Origin: Polyangia bacterium
GTDB lineage: Bacteria > Myxococcota_A > Polyangia > Nannocystales > Nannocystaceae
DNA: 64,000 nucleotides
NCBI GenBank assembly: GCA_030430565.1
Contig: JAUIKS010000011.1
Coordinates: forward strand, 124,001-188,000
Direction: 5' to 3'
Part shown: piece after piece, positions 18,772 to 27,914 of the stretch
Position numbering within the stretch: position 1 is the first letter of the stretch
How the letters are laid out: each line of letters starts with the position of its first letter
The notes under the pieces: model-generated
Databases searched by the model: none
Told to the model about the DNA's origin: nothing
Seen by the model: the letters and a program-made list of their open reading frames with translations, nothing else
Position numbers and translations under genes: made by a program

Positions 18772-20322
18772 CTACTGTTTGCGCTGCAGCTGCGTGTCGT
18801 AGACGAGCACCTCGCCGAACTGGCTCAGCTGCTCCTGGATCTTCTTGGCCTTGCCGATCGCCACGATCTGCACCGGCTGGTCGAGGAACAGCTGCTTGGT
18901 GCTGGCCTTGACCTGCTCGGGCTTCAGCGCCTCGATGTCGGTCCGGTAGCGCTCCCAGAAGCCGTCGGGCAGCCCGAACAGCCGCTGCGTCACGGTCTTG
19001 CCCGCGACCGTGCCGACGCCCTCGACCTCCAGCGCGAACTTGCCGGAGATCTTGCTGAGCACGCGCGCGAGCTCCTTGTCCTCGATGCCCTCGGTCCCGG
19101 GCTGCTGGAGGACATCGAGCAGCGCCTCGGCGAACTCGCCGGCGCTCTTGGTCTTGGTCCCGCCGCCGGCGAAGAACACGCCGCCGTCGAAGCCGAAGGT
19201 GTGGAAGGCGGCTGCCCCATAGGTCAGGCCGAGCTGCTCGCGGAGCACCTGGTTGAGGCGCGCCGACAGCCCGCCCCCGAACACGCTCTGCAGCGCCTTG
19301 GCCTCGAGCCAGCCCTGCTCGCCGATCCCGGGCGCCGGGACCGCGACCATGATCGTCGCCTGCGCGCTCGCGGGGCGATCGATCAGGTGCACGACGGTCT
19401 TGTCCGGGCGCTTCGGCGGCTCAGCGCGGGGCACCGGGATGTCGGCGCCGCGCGCCCACTTCCCGAAGTGCTTCTTGACCAGCTTCTGCGCCTGCTCGGG
19501 CGTGATGTCGCCGGCCAGCACGATCATCGCGTTGTTCGGCACATAGTGCGTCTCGTGGAACGCGAGCACCTGCTCCCGCGAGGTGCCCTTGATCTGCTCC
19601 TCGGTCGGGAACGGGCGCCCGTAGGCGCTGTCCTGCCCGTAGACGATCCGGCGCCCGAACTGCAGCGCGAGCCCGAAGGGCTGCGACTTCTGCGAGGCGA
19701 CCTCCTGGATCATCATGTCCTTGACCTTGTCGAAGCTCTCCTCCGGGAAGGTCGGGCGCTGGGCCTGCTCGGCGATCAGCTTGAGGCCGAGCTCGACGTC
19801 GCCGCTGAGCAAGCTCGCGCTGAGGGTCGCGCGCTCGTCGCCGGCGCCGGAGCCCATGGAGCCGCCGGTCGCGTCGATCAGCGAGTCGAGCTTGGCCTTC
19901 TTGTACTTCTTGGTGCCCTCGCCGAGCAGGTAGGCCGTGAATTTGGCGATCGTCGGCTGGGCCGCGCTCGAGTAGATCTCGCCGGCCTTGACGTGCAGCG
20001 CGAGGTTCACCGAGGGGACCTCGTGGTCCTCGAGCACGATGATCTCGAGGCCGTTGTCCAGGGTCGTGATCACCGGCTCGGGGAACTTCACGGGCGCGGG
20101 CGCCTTGACCCCCGGGAGCGCCGGCAGGGCCGCCAGCTCGGCGCGCTTGCGGGTGGCCTCGTCGGCCTTGGCCTTGCGCTCCTTCTCCTTCTCGGTCATC
20201 GGGTCCTCCGTGACCGGCGGCGCGGTGTCCTGCTTGGTGTTGGCGCAGGCGCCCGCGAGCGTGAGGCTCAGGCCGACGGCGAGGGCGGTGACGAGGCGAG
20301 TGTGCTTGTTGGGTTTAATCAT
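18772..20322 (-). CDS. M16 family peptidase-like protein, non-catalytic subunit
   Basis: A 516-residue M16 (insulinase-like) protein with a lipoprotein-type signal ending near AGAC and a charged helical linker. The two half-domains of the family are recognisable (ITTLDNGLEIIVLEDHEVPSV, FHETHYVPNNAMIVLAGDIT and RLNQVLREQLGLTYG), but the zinc motif HxxEH is missing: the equivalent stretch reads AKFTAYLLGEGT. It therefore probably acts as the inactive partner of the upstream M16 gene, which is 20 bp away and keeps HLFEH. Such two-gene pairs form one protease chamber. Likely periplasmic. Confidence 0.88.
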   Translation of the reverse strand: MIKPNKHTRLVTALAVGLSLTLAGACANTKQDTAPPVTEDPMTEKEKERKAKADEATRKRAELAALPALPGVKAPAPVKFPEPVITTLDNGLEIIVLEDHEVPSVNLALHVKAGEIYSSAAQPTIAKFTAYLLGEGTKKYKKAKLDSLIDATGGSMGSGAGDERATLSASLLSGDVELGLKLIAEQAQRPTFPEESFDKVKDMMIQEVASQKSQPFGLALQFGRRIVYGQDSAYGRPFPTEEQIKGTSREQVLAFHETHYVPNNAMIVLAGDITPEQAQKLVKKHFGKWARGADIPVPRAEPPKRPDKTVVHLIDRPASAQATIMVAVPAPGIGEQGWLEAKALQSVFGGGLSARLNQVLREQLGLTYGAAAFHTFGFDGGVFFAGGGTKTKSAGEFAEALLDVLQQPGTEGIEDKELARVLSKISGKFALEVEGVGTVAGKTVTQRLFGLPDGFWERYRTDIEALKPEQVKASTKQLFLDQPVQIVAIGKAKKIQEQLSQFGEVLVYDTQLQRKQ

Positions 20323-20342
20323 GATGAGACCTGCCTCCCTGG

Positions 20343-21743
20343 TTACTTGCCCGGCATCATCGCGCTGGCGTCGACGGACGCGCCCGGGACGATATCGAAG
20401 GTCACGCTGCGCGCGGGCGTGAGGTACTGCTTGGCGACGCGCTTGAGGTCGCTGGCCTTGATCTTCTCGAAGCGCTGCACGTCCTGGTTGAACCGCTCGG
20501 CGCCGCCGTAGAAGGTCTCGTAGGTCGCCAGCTGCATCGCCTTGAACAGGGTCTTCTGCTGGCCGTCGACGTGATCTTTGTAGAGCTTGGCCTTACCCCG
20601 CTTGAGCTCGGCCGCGCTGACGCCCTTCTTCTGGACTGCGGCGATCTCGTCCCAGAACGCGGCGCGCACGTCCGAGAGCTGCTTGCCGTTGGCTGCGACG
20701 AGCAGCGCCGCGAGCTGACCCGGGCCGTAGGTCGGGATCGGGAAGCCGGTCTGCATCATCACCGTCGAGGCGAGCTTGTCGTCGTCGACGAGGCGCTTGG
20801 TCAGGCGCGCGGAGGCGCCGTCGGTGAGGATCGTGGCGAGCAGCTCGAGCGCGTCACGGTCGGCCTCGCGCGGCTTGGGGATGTCGAAGGAGATCAGCGC
20901 GAGCGAGACCGGCGCGAGCGGGTCTTTGACCTCTTGGTAGACGGCCTCGGTCTGCTCGGCCTCGACCGGGACCTCGGTGGTGTTCTCGGGGCCGCGCGGG
21001 AGCGGGCCGTAGTATTTTTCAACCAGCGCGCGCGCCTCTTGGGCGTCGAAGTCCCCGACGATCACGAGGGTCGCGTTGTTGGGCACGTAGTACTGGGCGA
21101 AGAAGTCCTTGAAGGCCTGCACCGGCGCGTTCGAGAGGTCCTCCATCGAGCCGTAGATCGAGTGCGAGTACTCCCAGCTCGAGAACGCGGCCGCCGGCCA
21201 GTCGAGCAGGATGGTCTTCGTGAACGGGGCGTTCTCCTGCTGCTGCCGGACCTCCTCTTTGACGACGTCCTTCTCGTTGCTCAGCGACTTCTCATCGATG
21301 ATGAGGTTCGCCATGCGGTTGCTCTCGAGGTACAGCATGCCCTCGAGGTAGTTGCTCGGGACCGTCTGGAAGTAGTTGGTGCGGTCCGGCTCGGTGTTGC
21401 CGTTGAGGAAGCCGCCGGTGCCGTCGACGTAGTAGGCGTAGGCGCCCTCGGGCACGTTGCGCGAGCCGTTGAACATCATGTGCTCGAACAGGTGCGCGAA
21501 GCCGGTGAAGCCTTTCTTCTCCTGCGCCGCGCCGACGCGATAGGTCGTGTAGGTCGTGACGACCGGCGCGCTGTGGTCCTCGCTGAGCACGACCTTGAGG
21601 CCGTTTTGCAGGGTGAATTTCTCGATCGGGATCTCGGGCGCCTGCTTAGGCGCGGCGCTGGCCGGTTGCGAGCTAGCGAGCGTCAAGCAGGGCGTGAGCA
21701 AGGCCGCAGCGAGCCACGCCCGGCGTGGTGCGATTCGGAACAT
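20343..21743 (-). CDS. M16 family zinc peptidase, catalytic subunit
   Basis: About 466 residues with an export signal (residues 8-31). The inverted zinc-binding motif HLFEH lies at residues 84-88, with the third ligand expected in NEKDVVKEEVR about 75 residues later. RNVPEGAYAYYVDGTGG and FFAQYYVPNNATLVIVGDFD are family signatures. It cleaves peptides in the periplasm or at the cell surface, presumably in a complex with the inactive partner downstream. The start at 21743 is supported by AGGAGG 8 bp before ATG; the frame stays open for another 40 codons upstream but without a signal sequence. Confidence 0.9.
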   Translation of the reverse strand: MFRIAPRRAWLAAALLTPCLTLASSQPASAAPKQAPEIPIEKFTLQNGLKVVLSEDHSAPVVTTYTTYRVGAAQEKKGFTGFAHLFEHMMFNGSRNVPEGAYAYYVDGTGGFLNGNTEPDRTNYFQTVPSNYLEGMLYLESNRMANLIIDEKSLSNEKDVVKEEVRQQQENAPFTKTILLDWPAAAFSSWEYSHSIYGSMEDLSNAPVQAFKDFFAQYYVPNNATLVIVGDFDAQEARALVEKYYGPLPRGPENTTEVPVEAEQTEAVYQEVKDPLAPVSLALISFDIPKPREADRDALELLATILTDGASARLTKRLVDDDKLASTVMMQTGFPIPTYGPGQLAALLVAANGKQLSDVRAAFWDEIAAVQKKGVSAAELKRGKAKLYKDHVDGQQKTLFKAMQLATYETFYGGAERFNQDVQRFEKIKASDLKRVAKQYLTPARSVTFDIVPGASVDASAMMPGK

Positions 21744-21884
21744 CCGGTTGTCCTCCTGGAGAGCGCCACCCGGGCCCGCGTCGGCGGGGGATGGCCCATG
21801 GTTCATGCGCTCCGCGTGCTTCGCGGAGACGCGACGGACACTAGCCGCCGCGTACATGCGCACACAAGCGAATGTTCGTCACTT

Positions 21885-21923
21885 GTTCACGTCTTGGGCG
21901 TGAGTCTGAACGTGGACGTGAAC
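21885..21923. promoter_or_regulatory. 9-bp inverted repeat upstream of the M16 operon
   Basis: GTTCACGTC at 21885-21893 and GACGTGAAC at 21915-21923 are exact reverse complements 21 bp apart. They lie about 140 bp before the M16 start in a 300-bp gap (21744-22043) with no gene. The gap otherwise shows nothing I can name. Confidence 0.3.
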
Positions 21924-22043
21924 CCTCGGGTTGCGGCGCTCACGCCGCTGTGGACTCTCGAATGTGCTCCGCGGGGCGCTGGGTGCTCTTGGGGCCGATG
22001 CGGCGGTTCGAACAGAGCCCGGGAGTCTTGGAGAGCGGGTGAG

Positions 22044-23957
22044 TCAGTCCTGGTACGCCCAGGTCGTCAGCTTCTCGGCGATGGTGTCGACGCGCGCGGC
22101 GGTCTCGGGGCCGAGGGAGTTGGTCTCTTCGTAGTGGTCCCCCGGCGCCTCGTCGAAGTACGCGTTGCTGGCCAATTCGAAGTCGTACCCGGGGATGATG
22201 TAGCCGAGCTCGTCGTTGCCCAGGCCGATGATCCAGCGGTAGTCGGCCTCCATCCGGTCCTTGAGATAGGGCCCTTCGGGCGCGGTCTCGATCGGCGGCG
22301 GGTTCGGGTTGTTGGGGTCGATGAATTGGTAGTCGTCGGAGCCGACGTGGCTGCCGTCGTAGCCGCCGATCGCCAGCTCGGGGAGCAGCTCCCCGGGGAT
22401 CGAGAGCATCTCGACCGGGCCTACCCGAATGAGGACCATCTCGGTGCAGACGCTGTTGTCGCCGGTGATCTCGTCGGGGCACTGGGTCCGCTCGATGATC
22501 CCGGTCTGGTACATGAGCTCGAGCGCGGCGTTCTCGAGCTTGGCCGTGAACTCCTCGGCCACGAATTCGAGCTCGGGCTCCTGCACCGCCTTGCCGTTGC
22601 TGATCGCGTCGACGGCGGCCTCGCCGAGCAGCTGGCCGATCGCGTCGGCTTTTTCAAACGAGGCGCTCTGGAAGCTCAGGCCGTCGGGCGTCGTCACCTC
22701 GACGCCGAGCGTGGTCATCATCCCGCCGACCGCCCCGTTGAGGAACACGCAGACGCCGCCGAAGCCGGGCTTGCCGGGGCTCTCGAACCACTGCGAGCCC
22801 TTCTCGACCACGCGGCGCAGGGCGTGCACGTAGTCGCTGGTGAGGTACAGGTTGTCGTTGGCGAGGGTCTCGGGGTGGCTGGCGAAGTTGACGAGGGTGG
22901 CGATGGTCTCGTCGCTGCCGTCGACGAGCCGGAGCGCCGACAGGGTCTCGTCGATGATGACCGGGTCCCGCGAGTCGCGGATCAGGTTGGCGACGCCCTT
23001 CGTGCCGTCGTAGGTGCCGATGTCGACGGCGCCGACGACCATGTAGCTGACGTCGCGGGTGTCGACGATCGCTTTCTCGATCGACTGCACCACCGCGTCC
23101 CGCACCTGCTGCTGGTAGGTCTCGTCGTAGCCGGTCTCGAGCAGCTTCTCCCCCCACAGCCCCATGGTGTCGCGGGCCTCGTGGTTGTGCGTCGAGTGCA
23201 CGAGCAGGTAGTCGATGTCGATGTTCGCTGCGCTGAGCTGGTCGCGGATTCGGTTGACGTCGTCCTGGAACCAGCCGACCACGTCGAGCGCGACGATCGC
23301 GACGGTGGTGTTGCCCTGCTCGAGCAGCACGGTCCGGGCCCAGATGCCGTCGTCTTCGCCGAACCATCCCTCGGTCACCGGGCGCACGCCCTGGGCCGCG
23401 CGCCCGTTGCCGAAGCCCGCGATCCAGGCGGCCTGGAAGATGCCGTCGCCCTCGCCCTCGTCGGGACCCTCGTAACCGCTGTCACCCGCGCACAGCCGGT
23501 CACAGCCGCAGTCGTTGTGCGTGTCCTGACCCTTGACGTACTTGAAGTCGTTGTTGAGGTCCTGCCAGGACTCCATGCAGTTGGGGACGATGGAGACCAC
23601 CGAGGCGCCGGCGCGCAGCGTGGCGCCAGGCACCTCGTCGCAGTCACCGCTCGGGTCGCCGGGGCAGTAGCGCGTCGGCGGCTCGAGGCCGCCGTCCGTG
23701 GTCGTCGTGGTCGTCGGGGTCGGCTCGCTCCCGCTCGTGACGCCGCCGATCGAGCTGCTCTCGTTCGACGCCGCGCCGGTGCTGACGACGGGCGCCTCGG
23801 TGGTCGAGCTGCCGCCGTCGGAGGTCGAGGTCTCGGTGTACGGGCTGCTCGTGCACGCCGTGGGCACCGCGAGCGCCGCGCCGAGGATCATCGCTGTTGT
23901 GGCGAGGGCGCTCGTGCTCCGAGCGCCACCGAGGAGATTCGTGCTACGCGAGGGCAT
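22044..23957 (-). CDS. Neutral ceramidase-like exported protein
   Basis: About 637 residues. An N-terminal export signal ending near VPTAC is followed by some 70 residues of Ser/Thr-rich linker and then a large hydrolase domain. GASVVSIVPN, WIAGFGNGRAAQG, VAIVALDVVGWF and LLVHSTHNHEARDTMG resemble the neutral/alkaline ceramidase N-terminal fold, in which the His pair near HSTHNH helps bind zinc. The GELLPELAIGGYDGSH segment also fits. Substrate is unproven; many bacterial relatives act on unknown lipids or amides. The ATG at 23957 is chosen because the signal begins there. Confidence 0.75.
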   Translation of the reverse strand: MPSRSTNLLGGARSTSALATTAMILGAALAVPTACTSSPYTETSTSDGGSSTTEAPVVSTGAASNESSSIGGVTSGSEPTPTTTTTTDGGLEPPTRYCPGDPSGDCDEVPGATLRAGASVVSIVPNCMESWQDLNNDFKYVKGQDTHNDCGCDRLCAGDSGYEGPDEGEGDGIFQAAWIAGFGNGRAAQGVRPVTEGWFGEDDGIWARTVLLEQGNTTVAIVALDVVGWFQDDVNRIRDQLSAANIDIDYLLVHSTHNHEARDTMGLWGEKLLETGYDETYQQQVRDAVVQSIEKAIVDTRDVSYMVVGAVDIGTYDGTKGVANLIRDSRDPVIIDETLSALRLVDGSDETIATLVNFASHPETLANDNLYLTSDYVHALRRVVEKGSQWFESPGKPGFGGVCVFLNGAVGGMMTTLGVEVTTPDGLSFQSASFEKADAIGQLLGEAAVDAISNGKAVQEPELEFVAEEFTAKLENAALELMYQTGIIERTQCPDEITGDNSVCTEMVLIRVGPVEMLSIPGELLPELAIGGYDGSHVGSDDYQFIDPNNPNPPPIETAPEGPYLKDRMEADYRWIIGLGNDELGYIIPGYDFELASNAYFDEAPGDHYEETNSLGPETAARVDTIAEKLTTWAYQD

Positions 23958-24023
23958 GACATCGCGCACGATAGCGCGATATCGCGAAACGTGCACAAGC
24001 ACGTTCTGACGTCAACCCGTCGA

Positions 24024-25511
24024 TCAGCGGATGCAGCGAGCGAACAGTGCCTCGCCTGAGTCGGCCTCGATCCGTTCCCATGGCGCCTCGGGATCCGGTG
24101 GCGAGAAGCCCGAGACCTGGGCGACGGCGCCGTCTTGGACCCACGCGGGCCCCGGTCCGCGAAACACCTTCGCCAATCGCTGAACCTCTTCAAAGGTCGG
24201 CAGGCGCCAGTCGTCATAGGCGACGCCGCCGGGGAGCTCGACCGAGAGCAGCTCGCAGTAGCGCGTCGCCTCGGCCTGATTAACCGCCTCCGCGACGCCT
24301 CCGAACACCGTAAGGCTCTGCTCGGTGTGGGTCAGCGGCAGCGGCGCGGGCGGCTTCGGCACGGTCAGCGCCGTGTCGTCAGGCCCGAGGTCTGCGGCGC
24401 AACGAAACCCGCGTCGGTGGGCGTTGCCGTGCCACACCCAGCCCTCGATCTCTCGCTCGGGCATGTGCTCGGGGATGTCATCCCGCGCGGCGCGACGCGC
24501 CCCGGCGATCCCGTGCTTGTAGATGTAGCGCTTCGGTTGCTCCGGGACCGTGCTCCTGCAGCCCGCAGCGGGCGACGGGCCGCAGGCCGCCGCGATCTCG
24601 AACGCTCGACGCGCGCGCCGAACAGGCCCCTCGGGGTCGCGAAACTCCTCGGTGACGAAGCTCCGCAGCCCAGCGTCGGGGTCGTAGCGCTCCGCGACCC
24701 ACTCGGTCGCGTTGCTGCCCATGCCGAGGACGTTGAAGTAGCTCGAGTCGCTGCGCATGCGCCCCGACGGATAGAGCCCCGCCGGCAGCGCGTCGTCGAC
24801 CTCGTTGCCCCAGGGGTAGCGACGGGCGTCGACGCCCCGCGCCGCGTACTCCCACTCGGCCTCGGTCGGCAGACGACCGCCCCGCGCCGCGCAGAAGGCC
24901 TCGGCCTGGTCGTGGCGGACGCAGGTCTGCGGCAAGTAGCCGACGCGATCTTCGGGCTGCCCGACCGCGGGGTCCTCTAGACCTTCGGGACAGACCGCCG
25001 GCGTGCACGCGCCCTCGTCGACGCAGGCCTTGTAGGCGTCACGTGTCACTTCGAACAGGTCGATCCAAAACGCCTCGACGCGGACGTATCGCGGCGGCTG
25101 CCCGCTCCACTTGACGTGCGGGCGCTCGCGCGTCTCGGTGGCGTCGTAGCCCCGGAAGGGGATGTGCCCCATGACGAAGGCGCCCGCGGGGATCTGGACC
25201 TGCTGGACGTGCGGAGCTCGCCGCGTGAACAGGCTGACGCACTTACCCTCGGGGTCGCGGCCGGTCCACCGCTCGCAGCCCTCGGGGTCCGTGCGCTCGA
25301 CCGGGTCCTTGGCCGCCTCCGCGATCTGCTTGGGGTCGATCTCCTCGCCGACCGGCGCGGGCTCGGGGCTGTCGACAAAGTCGTAGCGCCCGCTCGCCCG
25401 CTCACAGGCGCCGGCGCACAGCGCCCCGCCGAGAAGGAGCGCGCCGGCGACGAGCGTGCTGTACGCGCCGCGCCCACGCGCGTCGTGATGGTCGTGATCA
25501 GCCCAATCCAC
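24024..25511 (-). CDS. Lipoprotein with formylglycine-generating-enzyme (SUMF1-like) domain
   Basis: The 495-residue product has a hydrophobic signal ending near AGAC, a linker, and an FGE-sulfatase domain: VQIPAGAFVMG, RVEAFWIDLFEVT, RGGRLPTEAEWEYAARG, RYPWGNE, GNATEWV-like SNATEWV and GFRCA. A shorter second piece at the C-terminus repeats part of that pattern (DDWRLPTFEEVQRL). Bacterial lipoproteins of this class usually bind sugars or act in signalling rather than activating sulfatases; catalytic cysteines could not be confirmed. Its ATG lies 14 bp inside the end of the upstream symporter gene, so the two are coupled. Confidence 0.8.
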   Translation of the reverse strand: MDWADHDHHDARGRGAYSTLVAGALLLGGALCAGACERASGRYDFVDSPEPAPVGEEIDPKQIAEAAKDPVERTDPEGCERWTGRDPEGKCVSLFTRRAPHVQQVQIPAGAFVMGHIPFRGYDATETRERPHVKWSGQPPRYVRVEAFWIDLFEVTRDAYKACVDEGACTPAVCPEGLEDPAVGQPEDRVGYLPQTCVRHDQAEAFCAARGGRLPTEAEWEYAARGVDARRYPWGNEVDDALPAGLYPSGRMRSDSSYFNVLGMGSNATEWVAERYDPDAGLRSFVTEEFRDPEGPVRRARRAFEIAAACGPSPAAGCRSTVPEQPKRYIYKHGIAGARRAARDDIPEHMPEREIEGWVWHGNAHRRGFRCAADLGPDDTALTVPKPPAPLPLTHTEQSLTVFGGVAEAVNQAEATRYCELLSVELPGGVAYDDWRLPTFEEVQRLAKVFRGPGPAWVQDGAVAQVSGFSPPDPEAPWERIEADSGEALFARCIR

Positions 25512-26985
25512 GGATGAACCTCTTGAGGTGCGACTTTGCCATGGACGGGCGGGCGAGCGACAGCGCGATCATCACGCCGAGGTTGAGCGCCAGGCCGAGG
25601 ACGCCGATCTGCAGCCCGAGCGGGTTGATCAGCCCGTAGACCGCCGGCGCGAGCTGGCCGATTGCGAACAGCGAGACCACGGCCGCGAGACCGCAGCCGA
25701 GACCCCACTCCGCCGCGGCGCGGTTCGCCCGCGGCCAGTACAGCCCCAGCAGCGTCGGCGGGAGGAACTGGATCGGGATCGCGTAGGCGAGCAGGAGCAA
25801 GTCGACGATCGAGACTCGCTCGGTCGCCTGCAGCAGCAGCAGGCCGAGCGCGCCCATCACCAGGATCGTGATCCGCATCGCCACGGTCTGCTGGCGATCG
25901 CTGATGTCGGCGCCGAAGCCGACCACGAGCACGTCGCGCACGAAGATCGAGCCGCCGCCGTGGAGCAGCGCGTCGCCCGTCGACATCGACGCCGCCAGGA
26001 TCGCGAAGGCGAGGAAGCTGAACACGAGCGGTCCCGCCCCGAGCTCGGGGAGGTTCACGAGCCACAGCAGCACGGTCTCGTCCCGCGGCGCGTCGGGCAC
26101 GAGCAGCGCCGCGTAGCCGAGGAAGATGAGCGGGACGAGGAAGAACAAGAAGGTCGGGTAGACGAGCACCGACCACCGCACGAGCCGCGCGCTGCGGGCC
26201 GTGAAGCACTTCATGAACACCTGCGGCCACATCGTGAAGCCGAGCACCGAGACCAGGACCTCGGAGGAGTACTTGAAGAGCGTGGTCGGGCGCGAGGCGG
26301 GGCCGGGCAGCGTCAGGTGCTCGGGGTGCTGCTGCACGACCGCGTCGAACATCGCCGTCACGCCGCCGTGCAGCCGGCTGGGGATCCACAGGCCGAGGAT
26401 CCAGACGACGATGATCATGACGACGCCCTGGATCACGTTGGTCCAGCCGACCCCCCGCATCCCGCCCAGCACCACGTAGACGACGACGACCGCGTAGACG
26501 ACCCCGGCGCCGAGCGTGCGCTCCCAGCCCATCACGGCCTCCATCACGATCCCGGCGCCCTTCAGCTGAATCACCAGGTAGGGGACGAAGGCGACCACGG
26601 TCGCCACCCCCATCATCGTCGTCACGAGCCGGCTCTGGTAGCGCGCGCCGACCAGCTCGGCCTGGGTGACGTAGCCCTCGCGCGCGCCGACGCGGCGGAC
26701 CTGCGGCCCAAAGAAGAACATCGGCACGAAGCCGACGGAGCCGAACGCGAGGATGTAGAAGACGTCGGAGCCGCGCTCGACGACCCGCTGCGGCGTGCCC
26801 AGCAGGGCGAAGGCGCTGAACACCGTCGCGCCCATGACGAAGTACATGACGAGCGGTCCGAAGGCGCGCTCACCCGCGACGAAGTCGCTGGTGCCGCCGC
26901 GTCCGCGCGTACCCGCCAAGGCGCCGACGACGAGCGCGACGGCCAGGTAGCCGAACACGACGATCGCGGGGAGCGCCGCGCTCAC
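25498..26985 (-). CDS. Sodium:solute symporter family transporter
   Basis: A 495-residue membrane protein with about 13 hydrophobic segments and the SSS-family pattern: an N-terminal GALAGTRGRGGTSDFVAGER loop, FVMGATVFSAFALLGTPQRV, GYVTQAELVGARY and FAILAASMSTGDALL in the middle. It should carry a sodium-driven organic solute, possibly a carboxylate, inward. It starts with GTG at 26985 that overlaps the DUF3311 stop as GTGA. This small-protein-plus-SSS arrangement is a known pairing. Confidence 0.88.
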   Translation of the reverse strand: MSAALPAIVVFGYLAVALVVGALAGTRGRGGTSDFVAGERAFGPLVMYFVMGATVFSAFALLGTPQRVVERGSDVFYILAFGSVGFVPMFFFGPQVRRVGAREGYVTQAELVGARYQSRLVTTMMGVATVVAFVPYLVIQLKGAGIVMEAVMGWERTLGAGVVYAVVVVYVVLGGMRGVGWTNVIQGVVMIIVVWILGLWIPSRLHGGVTAMFDAVVQQHPEHLTLPGPASRPTTLFKYSSEVLVSVLGFTMWPQVFMKCFTARSARLVRWSVLVYPTFLFFLVPLIFLGYAALLVPDAPRDETVLLWLVNLPELGAGPLVFSFLAFAILAASMSTGDALLHGGGSIFVRDVLVVGFGADISDRQQTVAMRITILVMGALGLLLLQATERVSIVDLLLLAYAIPIQFLPPTLLGLYWPRANRAAAEWGLGCGLAAVVSLFAIGQLAPAVYGLINPLGLQIGVLGLALNLGVMIALSLARPSMAKSHLKRFIRGLG

Positions 26986-27236
26986 GAGCGCGCCCCCGGT
27001 GCGCGCTCGTGCCCGTCCTCGTCGTCATCCTCGCGCTGGCCGCGACCGTAAAACAGCGCGGCGAGCACGAGCGTGTTGGCGACGATCACCAGCAAGACGT
27101 AGACGAGGGACCACGGCAGGCCAAAAACGCGCGGCTCGATCGAGTTGCCGAGCCAACCGTACAGCGGCCAGACCAACGCGAGCGTAGCGACGACGAAATA
27201 GACGACTCCGAGCCGCGTACGTGTTTCCACCTCCAT
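26982..27236 (-). CDS. DUF3311-type small membrane protein
   Basis: An 84-residue protein with two transmembrane segments (about residues 10-30 and 42-62), separated by a short loop with EPRVFGLPWSLVY, and a charged tail. The layout matches the DUF3311 proteins that precede sodium-solute symporters and probably assist them. The ATG at 27236 follows the layout better than the longer frame, whose first 42 codons look noncoding. It heads the three-gene operon. Confidence 0.75.
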   Translation of the reverse strand: MEVETRTRLGVVYFVVATLALVWPLYGWLGNSIEPRVFGLPWSLVYVLLVIVANTLVLAALFYGRGQREDDDEDGHERAPGARS

Positions 27237-27914
27237 GGATTCACCCACGGTACCGCGCGCGCGCGCTTCGAGACTACCAGGCCGTGGACTATGTTCCGGA
27301 CCGACTATTGTTTTTGGCGCGTAGACCGCACCGACACGCACAACCCGGCGCCCGACACGCACAACAACATTTTACCGATTGCAATCTCACATTGCGTTAA
27401 CTTTTGGCCGCGGGCTGGAACGTCATTCTGGAGACAAATCTCCAATGATGCCTCGGCGCTAGGATCGCAGAGAGCGCGGCATGGCCGAGAAATAGCCGCG
27501 GATCCTCAATTTTGCAGGCTGCTTGGCTCGAGAACGCGCGCCACCGGCCTACGCGCCAGTTGCGCGTTTCTGATCCCCCGCACCAGAGGCGCGACTGGCA
27601 CCGCCCGAATTGCCAGCCCATGCTTCAAGCGTCTCCGCCGCGCTCGTCGAAGGGATCTTGACAGCGGTGAGGCCGCAGCCTCTTCGGAGCCACATCGCGC
27701 GTGCTGGACCCGAAACAGTCACTTGGGTCCTGACGTTCCCAATCATAGGACCTGCCCGATCCGCCCGGCGCCGCCGGAACGTATTGGAATCAGTGAGCGC
27801 ACCGGCGCTCGACCTCGCCACTCAGCCCGCGGTCTCCAGCACATCAACGCGCTTCGTCGTCACAAAACGAGCACTCGACTCGCTAAGCCGAGCAGCAATC
27901 AGAGGAGTAACAAA
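27237..27914. other. Divergent intergenic region, 678 bp
   Basis: Between the DUF3311 operon and the gene at 27915 there is no convincing gene. The part from 27,290 to 27,460 is relatively AT-rich and carries direct and inverted repeats, consistent with promoters for the leftward operon. The rest is GC-rich with short unsupported frames. Confidence 0.5.
27331..27365. repeat. 14-bp direct repeat, 21-bp period
   Basis: CCGACACGCACAAC occurs at 27331-27344 and again, identical, at 27352-27365. The start-to-start distance of 21 bp is two turns of the helix, as for paired binding sites of a regulator. A small inverted repeat (GCAAT at 27381, ATTGC at 27391) follows. The site is about 100 bp upstream of the DUF3311 start. 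Confidence 0.45.

Noticed and set aside
20571..24059. 1162-codon plus-strand frame
   Set aside because: It runs antisense to three well-supported genes (M16 peptidase and ceramidase-like) and has the His/Arg/Val composition of a GC-rich shadow frame. The same applies to the other long antisense frames, such as 1849-4860 and 8437-10494.
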